From Euryarchaeota archaeon UBA181 (GTDB lineage Archaea; Thermoplasmatota; Poseidoniia; Poseidoniales; Thalassarchaeaceae), in NCBI GenBank assembly GCA_002496725.1, contig DALI01000063.1:1-11053 (forward strand): 11,053 nt of DNA, written 5' to 3'. Under the pieces are notes generated by a model. The model did not search any database. It had not been told where the DNA came from and was given only the letters and a program-made list of their open reading frames with translations. Position 1 is the stretch's first letter. The number at the start of each line of letters is the position of its first letter. Of this stretch, positions 5,992-11,053 are shown piece by piece. The translations under genes were made by a program, and so were the position numbers.

Positions 5992-8631
5992 ATGACAGAC
6001 AAACGGACTATGGCGATTGGAATTGGAGCTTTGATGTTGCTAGTAAATTTGGGACTGATCGTAACTGGATTCGTTGATGGGCAAATCGAGAGTACGGTTG
6101 GAACAACACTTGCTGATGGAGCAGATGGACTAGATGAAGACGGAAACCAGGATTATACGTATGATTATGGCGAGGATTGGATAAACGTATCCTCTCAGAA
6201 GGCATACTTCGCAAATTCGATTTCTAACCTAGTTGACGTAGAGAATAACGGCTCTGACCCAATGTATGAGAAAATCGGCCCATTCATCTACTACGAGAAT
6301 ACTACGCGAGAGATTCTGGACTTCGATTATGAGGGGGGCACCATAACATACTCCGGCTACGAAATATACGAATGGTGCGAGGATTGCACATGGATGGATG
6401 ATGACGGGGTCGAGCATGCTTCCGTCACAGGGGACACACTCACCAACCAAGTGAACATTCTTTGGAATACCCAGAGAGTCGCCGGAATGAATACCGGAAT
6501 CGAGTATCTTGAGATTTTCGCCCAGGGCATGTTCGCGGCACAGATGATCGAGTTCGATCTCGCCAACAGGGCCCCTAGCATCTGGGCATCTGAGGACATC
6601 AGTGCTATGATGAGCGATACCATAACCGGGGATGCGGTCTTAGCTGGTGCATATCTGGCAGCTGGAGGGTCTAGCGACCAGGTCTCGGCTTTCCAAAATA
6701 TTGAGCAATCTGTAATGTATGATGCTATTGACCCATCGACGGAAATTTGCATCGCTTTGACTTGTGACCTCGGACCGGTTCTGGTCGCTGGCATGGGAGC
6801 TCCAGATGGAGGAGAGGTGACTCAAACAAGAGCAGCACTATACGGATATGGCGATAAAACCGAGCCAGAACTGTCGGCTATTGACCTAGGAGTCTATGCC
6901 TTGGCGGCCAACGCCTTCGTAGCCAGAGGCGGAGGTGACGATATCAACAATGAGACCCCTCAACTAAGAGAGAGGTTCCAAGAGGTAAGCGGTGTCAATA
7001 TAATCAATCCGGAAACACTAGATTTCCTTCTTTTCGATGACTTCAATGGACTGCTAGGGACCTTCACACTATCTGGTGTCACCCTTCCAGGAATGGTAGT
7101 GGGACTTCTCCTGCCCCTTCAGAGTGGGGACTACTTCACTGCAATGGAGACGTACAATGTCGGCCTACTTACCGTAGTCGATATCGCTAGCTATGCCGAG
7201 ACATGGGTCGGTTTGGGCCTACTTGGTTCACCGACTCAGTTCGAGAGGATCCTACTAGGGGGACAGGGAACTCTCACAGCTGGAGAATGGTGGATGGGTG
7301 CTTTCGGAGGTTTAGATCCATTAGCTGGAACTTATATCGAGGTCGGCCTAAATATTGGAGATTATGTCGGGATGGCGGCACTATCCGCTGAGAAAGCAGA
7401 CTTCATCCTTAATGATGAGAATATCGGATTGAAGACCACTTTTTCAAGAGAGTTCGTATATGGTGAGCTAGCTGGAATGTCACTTCCCGATGAGAACGGG
7501 GTTCAGTCCGTTTGGGATGATGCATATGTTGCAAATCTATACGATATCGATGAGGACTCAGCGGCGGCCCTAAGATCATGGGTTGGGGACTTCGTCTTTG
7601 AAGTTGTAATGCCTGTCCTGATTACCTTCCTCAGCGGAAACACCGAATATTACTCAATGCCAATAACGCACTGGTTGTTCGGCTTCAGCGATGCAGCGAG
7701 CGCTTCCTTCGGATTCTTCCCGTGGGTCAGCTTGGAGACTAATCTGACTTTCTACGGATCAGACGGAATCGGTACTGGTGACTTCTCAGTCTACAAGATG
7801 AGTACTGCTGGGGATACCCAGGGGCAAAGGCTTGCCCAGGGGTACATCAACTCTGATGGAGATGGCCTTTGTGACTATGACTATGACTCAGATGAGAATT
7901 TCATTGGGTACGACCTTCCTTGTGAAGAGGGGCAAATATACGGTATGACAGAGCACCTGACTTGGAGGGCCCCTCACAGGGAGGATGCGTCCCTAGGGCT
8001 ACTCTCAGATCATGCAGGTAACACTGATACCTCCCTAATGGGAACTATCGGAGGAGATCCTCCGCTAGCAACACCTGATGAGCCTTTCTTGGTCAACGTG
8101 GCAGGATATGCCATAGCAACCTCGACAGTAGGCGATGATACTACCTTCAAGGGAATCCCGATGGTTGATCACTCGATCAGCCTGGATCCTGCTCAGACTC
8201 AGATACAGGGGAAGATTCTGGGAGCTTCTAATTGGGTAGATGCACTTCCTGGGGCGCTTCCTGTTTATCTTGGAGCTGATATTGACATGAAGGTCGATCC
8301 AATCTCAAACGCGGTGATGTATGGCAAGGTGAAAGTAACATTCCACCTAGATATGAGAGGAACTGGTTCCTCTGATCCAGTAATTGGCGTTGATACTATG
8401 CCTGTCTTTGAGATACACACCTATAGCGCGATAGGAGATCAGGAGGCCACTGATTTCAAAGATCAAGTCACGAATAACATGGGCCCCTTCGGATGGACCA
8501 ACTTTGGCGGAAGTGTCGGCGGTATCCTACTGGTTATTTCCCTCGCACAGGCTCTATTCTACGTAGCGGGAATTGGACTACTTGGATACGGACTGATGAC
8601 TCCTCGTGCTGAAGATGATTCAGAAGAATAG
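5992..8631 (+). CDS. CD36/LIMP-2/SR-B-like two-pass membrane protein with expanded ectodomain
   Basis: The protein is 879 residues from the ATG at 5992. It has a short basic N-terminus, a membrane helix at about 7-27, a roughly 810-residue exterior part, a second helix at about 841-868 and a short acidic tail. This is the CD36 scavenger-receptor topology. Near the N-terminus, 'YFANSISNLVDVENNGSDP' followed by EKIGPFIYYE (93-102) matches the CD36 pattern 'F-x-V-x-N-P-x-E ... GPYxY'. Near the C-terminus, VDPISNAVMYGKVKVTFHL (768-786) and IGDQEATDFKDQV (814-826) align with human CD36 [20 protein letters not shown] and [13 protein letters not shown], in the same order and the same distance from the last helix. 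Eukaryotic members are about 470-520 residues, so the middle carries some 350 extra residues. These include an Asp-rich, calcium-loop-like DGDGLCDYDYDSDE at 622-635 and cysteine pairs WCEDC and CIALTC. Family members bind or move lipids and lipoproteins; the ligand here is unknown. The homology is judged by eye, not by a search. Confidence 0.7.
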   Translation: MTDKRTMAIGIGALMLLVNLGLIVTGFVDGQIESTVGTTLADGADGLDEDGNQDYTYDYGEDWINVSSQKAYFANSISNLVDVENNGSDPMYEKIGPFIYYENTTREILDFDYEGGTITYSGYEIYEWCEDCTWMDDDGVEHASVTGDTLTNQVNILWNTQRVAGMNTGIEYLEIFAQGMFAAQMIEFDLANRAPSIWASEDISAMMSDTITGDAVLAGAYLAAGGSSDQVSAFQNIEQSVMYDAIDPSTEICIALTCDLGPVLVAGMGAPDGGEVTQTRAALYGYGDKTEPELSAIDLGVYALAANAFVARGGGDDINNETPQLRERFQEVSGVNIINPETLDFLLFDDFNGLLGTFTLSGVTLPGMVVGLLLPLQSGDYFTAMETYNVGLLTVVDIASYAETWVGLGLLGSPTQFERILLGGQGTLTAGEWWMGAFGGLDPLAGTYIEVGLNIGDYVGMAALSAEKADFILNDENIGLKTTFSREFVYGELAGMSLPDENGVQSVWDDAYVANLYDIDEDSAAALRSWVGDFVFEVVMPVLITFLSGNTEYYSMPITHWLFGFSDAASASFGFFPWVSLETNLTFYGSDGIGTGDFSVYKMSTAGDTQGQRLAQGYINSDGDGLCDYDYDSDENFIGYDLPCEEGQIYGMTEHLTWRAPHREDASLGLLSDHAGNTDTSLMGTIGGDPPLATPDEPFLVNVAGYAIATSTVGDDTTFKGIPMVDHSISLDPAQTQIQGKILGASNWVDALPGALPVYLGADIDMKVDPISNAVMYGKVKVTFHLDMRGTGSSDPVIGVDTMPVFEIHTYSAIGDQEATDFKDQVTNNMGPFGWTNFGGSVGGILLVISLAQALFYVAGIGLLGYGLMTPRAEDDSEE

Positions 8632-8660
8632 TGGTAGCACCAATCAGACAGCTTTTCCAC

Positions 8661-8678
8661 GAAGGGTTTGAACCCCTC
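8661..8678 (+). terminator. Short hairpin downstream of the CD36-like gene
   Basis: GAAGGGTT and AACCCCTC form an 8-base stem with one mismatch and a two-base gap, starting 30 bases after the stop at 8631. There is no T-tract after it, so a terminator role is uncertain. It could also be regulatory for the small ORF that starts at 8696. Confidence 0.3.
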
Positions 8679-8695
8679 AATGTGGACGGCGTGCT

Positions 8696-8863
8696 ATGCT
8701 TGCAGGGCGGAGAAGGCCCTCCATCCTCGTACTGGCGTCTCTAGTACTGTGCTCCACGGGTGGATTGATTGCATTAGGGGATGATGACTCCGAGGATTTG
8801 CTACTTTGCGATTCGGTGTGTATCAATGAAGTAATGACAAATGCTGATGGTTGGGGTTGTTAG
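8696..8863 (+). pseudogene. Truncated secreted protein: signal peptide plus first strand of a probable lamin-tail domain
   Basis: This 55-codon ORF encodes a basic start (MLAGRRRPS), a hydrophobic signal-peptide core (about 9-27), an acidic linker (DDDSED) and then LCDSVCINEVMTNADG. The last piece matches the opening strand of lamin-tail (LTD) domains, whose start is typically 'V-x-INE-V/I-M-x-x-x-x-G' followed by an 'E-W/Y-V/I-E-L-Y/F-N' strand. That following strand is absent: the frame ends at TAG (8861-8863) a few codons later. It therefore looks like the surviving 5' end of a larger exported protein whose body was lost, perhaps by a deletion that placed the acyltransferase gene directly after it. 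The TAG is followed at once by the acyltransferase ATG in the same frame. A genuine short secreted peptide or leader ORF is the alternative. Confidence 0.45.
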
Positions 8864-9943
8864 ATGAGGATTAGACACATTGACCGCATGAGGGCAATAG
8901 CCGTACTATGTATGGTGGAAGTCCACACTGCTGCGATAATACCTCCAGAAGGGATCACAGTAGGGCACCCAGCAGCATTCATAGCAGCCGCTTTCGGAGG
9001 AATGGCCGCCCCCTTATTCGTTACAATTTCAGGTTGGGGGATACACATTAGTTCCAAGCGACTATTGAGTGATACAGATTTTACTCTTGGCCGATTGGCT
9101 AAGTGGTCCATCCCAAGGGCATTAACCCTGGTGCTTTGTCAGATTATAGTCAATATTCTGCTAATATCAGACAGAGGAGGGAGATTTGAATGGGACACTC
9201 CAGGAGTGTTGACTCTGCTCGCCGTTGCAACCCTAGTTGCTCCGATCTTCTCAATTATCTCATTCCGTTTCAGAGGCTTTCTACTTATGTTAATAGCTAT
9301 CTTACCATTGGTATTGGGAGAATATAGCGGTACTGACTGGACATGGTGGGAGAGGGTTCACTCTAATGGTACGATGGAATGGCTCCAGAGACTTATTCTC
9401 AATGGCACATATCCTGTTTTGCCTTGGATTTTCTTCGTAATCCTAGGGACACTAATTCATGATTTTAAAGACAATGAGAATACCAGATCAAGATTGGCAT
9501 CATTGGGCATTCTATCCATCGTATTCTCTGTAGCCTACTCATTTCATTCATCAATCCCATGGGCACTTACTGAAGGAGAAGCGATACTGACCTTCTTTCC
9601 AGCTAGTTTTCCGTTCTTGTTAGTATCTGGGACGTTTGTGATACTTACTCAGTGGTTCCTCGAGGGTGATGAGTCTGAGGGAGGCCATCCCAGGGGGGGA
9701 GAAGTACTATCTTTCTTAGAGCCTGCAGGGAAAATCACACTTACTATTTATGTAGCACACTTTGCTGTCCTTGGAGCTGTTGCCTACTTGATGCAAGGAA
9801 ATTCTAGATTGGACATTATTCCTGCTTTTTTGGCCACAATAGCACATACACTGATATGGATCCCTCTTGCAATATGGCACCAAAATAATATTCCTAATTT
9901 TTCTATTGAGGGATTATTGAGGAAAGGTCAGTCGTTTAGTTAA
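8864..9943 (+). CDS. Multi-pass membrane acyltransferase of the HGSNAT/DUF1624 (YeiB-like) type
   Basis: The 359-residue protein is almost entirely hydrophobic, with about nine or ten predicted helices. It begins with RIRHIDRMRAIAVLCMVEVH, close to the family start 'R-x-x-x-(L/I)D-x-x-R-G-x-A-(V/I)-x-x-M-(V/I)-x-x-H', with His21 in the first helix. Further family-like signatures are PLFVTISGWG at 50-59, NGTYPVLPWIFFVILGTL at 180-197 and GKITLTIYVAHF at 289-300. Family members such as human HGSNAT carry an acetyl group across the membrane to terminal glucosamine. Bacterial and archaeal relatives are thought to acetylate surface sugars, but the substrate here is unknown. Acyltransferase-3 is a related alternative, although the PWxxFxxxG and GKxxLTxYxxH motifs favour DUF1624. 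The ATG at 8864 directly follows an in-frame TAG, so translation may be coupled to the short upstream ORF. The 3' end overlaps the convergent peptidase gene by four bases. Confidence 0.75.
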   Translation: MRIRHIDRMRAIAVLCMVEVHTAAIIPPEGITVGHPAAFIAAAFGGMAAPLFVTISGWGIHISSKRLLSDTDFTLGRLAKWSIPRALTLVLCQIIVNILLISDRGGRFEWDTPGVLTLLAVATLVAPIFSIISFRFRGFLLMLIAILPLVLGEYSGTDWTWWERVHSNGTMEWLQRLILNGTYPVLPWIFFVILGTLIHDFKDNENTRSRLASLGILSIVFSVAYSFHSSIPWALTEGEAILTFFPASFPFLLVSGTFVILTQWFLEGDESEGGHPRGGEVLSFLEPAGKITLTIYVAHFAVLGAVAYLMQGNSRLDIIPAFLATIAHTLIWIPLAIWHQNNIPNFSIEGLLRKGQSFS

Positions 9944-11053
9944 TTAGTAGTCCATGAAATTGGTCCGAACCAGACAGAACCATCGTTGTTTGAAGCTTGA
10001 ATCCTGCCGTGATAAGTAGTTCCACAACATATCAATCCAGACACAGTCTGAGAATGATTGCCGACTGTCGCACTACCAAAGCTACTACTACCACTCCAGC
10101 CGGAGGTCTGGTTCCCCATATCCGTCAATCCATAGTAGAACACAAGGTCTGCATCTGTCCCATTGTCATAAGTCTCCCAAGATATGATGGTTGATGTGGA
10201 ACTAGATGGGTCGGGAGATGAGAGATTACGAAGAATGGCGTCATAAACAAAATATTCCCCTCTTAGTGGGTCATCGACCCATACGGGGAGATGGGAGAGG
10301 GCTTCATGGGTATTTCGTGTGAGAGGGAATCCCCAAGCGGCGTGATAAGGGGCCAAGTTGTAGCCAGTGCTGTTCGAGAGATGCATTACCCATGCATTGA
10401 ATTCCTCCAAATCCGTAGATGGCACCTCTGCGGAAGGCAGTGTGTAGTAAACAGACAGTGCTTCGGTTATAGGGCCCCAACCCCATTCTTCCTTAATCAG
10501 GAGATAAGTATCCAGAGCCGTCCAGACAGACCAATTTGATATATTCGAGCCATCGTCAAAGTAAGATTCCATTCTGGCTTCCCTCTGTTCTGGATCTACT
10601 GCGCTATGGCCCTCTATACCGACCAAATCCTCCATCAGGTATACGCTTGCAAAGTTGCATCCGGTTTCAGTAGTACCAGGGAGAGTCGATGGCATCCATT
10701 GGTGGTTATGGCCCAACTCATGGAACATTCCCCAGTCGCCATTCTCGCGCATGTGAGATGCATTGACCACGTCATTGACACTCAGATCATGGGCCATGAA
10801 AGGATATCCAGAATGCATCCACCCTGCAGAAATCTGGACATCGAAAACCGCCCTCTCTACTCTTGGCCATGGCTCAAAACCATACAACTCATGTTCCATT
10901 GAGAGAGCTTCGTCCCACCATTCCATCAATTCAGTTGGGCTATTTAGCTCTCTAATCTCGTAACTAGGGACAGTCATTATGAAATTGTCAGAGGCCAACT
11001 CTGTCCATGGAGCTGGGTGATCCCTCTCGGAGTATATCCACTCAAAGTCGGAT
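9940..11053 (-). CDS. Secreted M60-family (enhancin/mucinase-like) zinc metallopeptidase with C-terminal FN3-like domain, 5' end cut by the right edge
   Basis: The frame stays open to the right edge, so the start and any signal peptide lie outside; about 371 residues are visible. An entry motif of M60 peptidases, HPAPWTELASDNFIMTVPS, spans roughly 10965-11019. The zinc site HELGHNHQ is at 10699-10722. After 13 more residues comes the third ligand Glu in TETGCNFASVY (Glu codon 10666-10668), fitting the gluzincin pattern HExxH-x(8-28)-E of M60. M60 enzymes cleave heavily glycosylated proteins such as mucins. The last 90 or so residues (about 9943-10215) resemble a fibronectin type III domain: 'STIISWETYDNGTDADLVFYYG' in pieces, then a GTTYHGRIQASNNDG strand. 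This is often a carbohydrate- or surface-binding accessory. The gene converges on the acyltransferase gene. A degradative role on marine glycoproteins is inference. Confidence 0.85.
   Translation of the reverse strand, partial: SDFEWIYSERDHPAPWTELASDNFIMTVPSYEIRELNSPTELMEWWDEALSMEHELYGFEPWPRVERAVFDVQISAGWMHSGYPFMAHDLSVNDVVNASHMRENGDWGMFHELGHNHQWMPSTLPGTTETGCNFASVYLMEDLVGIEGHSAVDPEQREARMESYFDDGSNISNWSVWTALDTYLLIKEEWGWGPITEALSVYYTLPSAEVPSTDLEEFNAWVMHLSNSTGYNLAPYHAAWGFPLTRNTHEALSHLPVWVDDPLRGEYFVYDAILRNLSSPDPSSSTSTIISWETYDNGTDADLVFYYGLTDMGNQTSGWSGSSSFGSATVGNHSQTVSGLICCGTTYHGRIQASNNDGSVWFGPISWTTN

Noticed and set aside
6357..6794. A 145-codon minus-strand ORF inside the CD36-like gene.
   Set aside because: It lies wholly within a gene with family motifs and membrane topology; its own product shows no domain or signal, so it is a shadow.
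8660..8680. A tRNA T-arm-like sequence on the minus strand (GGGGTTCAAACCC).
   Set aside because: No acceptor stem, anticodon arm or D arm can be built around it, and the T stem itself would need wobble pairs and a mismatch. It is treated as a simple hairpin.
10606..10963. Plus-strand ORFs opposite the M60 peptidase.
   Set aside because: They overlap the zinc-site region of a convincing peptidase on the other strand and have no features of their own.

Overview
The window looks like a piece of an archaeal chromosome, most likely a marine Thermoplasmata-type euryarchaeon (Marine Group II/III, Poseidoniales-like). This rests on four things: a CDP-archaeol synthase gene (archaeal ether-lipid synthesis), a TATA-like box about 25 bases upstream of an ATG (leaderless archaeal promoter style), a candidate PGF-CTERM sorting tail, and many large acidic secreted or membrane-anchored proteins. 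The lineage call is inference; the archaeal call is firmer.

Layout from left to right. Positions 1-1400 (minus strand) hold a two-gene unit, carS followed by the 5' half of purD, which runs off the left edge. A short divergent region with a 15-bp palindrome separates it from a plus-strand gene for a secreted beta-rich surface protein with a C-terminal anchor (1511-3268). Convergent to that, two minus-strand genes follow: a three-helix membrane protein with a large acidic exterior domain (3375-4619), and a secreted Ig-like protein whose C-terminus resembles an archaeosortase signal (4697-5650). A CAU-anticodon tRNA with encoded CCA lies on the minus strand (5732-5808).

Next comes the most striking gene (5992-8631, plus). 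It encodes an 879-residue two-pass membrane protein whose N- and C-terminal ectodomain motifs, and overall topology, match the eukaryotic CD36/LIMP-2/SR-B family. After it lies a 55-codon remnant of a secreted, probably lamin-tail-domain protein (8696-8863). It abuts, in the same frame and across a single TAG, a multi-pass acyltransferase of the HGSNAT/DUF1624 type (8864-9943). Convergent to that is a secreted M60-family (enhancin/mucinase-like) zinc peptidase with a C-terminal fibronectin-III-like domain (9940 to the right edge, incomplete).

Taken together, apart from carS, purD and the tRNA, the window is almost entirely cell-surface biology: anchored beta-rich proteins, a possible lipid/ligand-binding receptor, a glycan-acetylating candidate and a glycoprotein-attacking peptidase. 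That fits a particle- or protein-degrading heterotroph, but no pathway linking these genes can be shown from sequence alone. No CRISPR array, insertion sequence or rRNA was seen.
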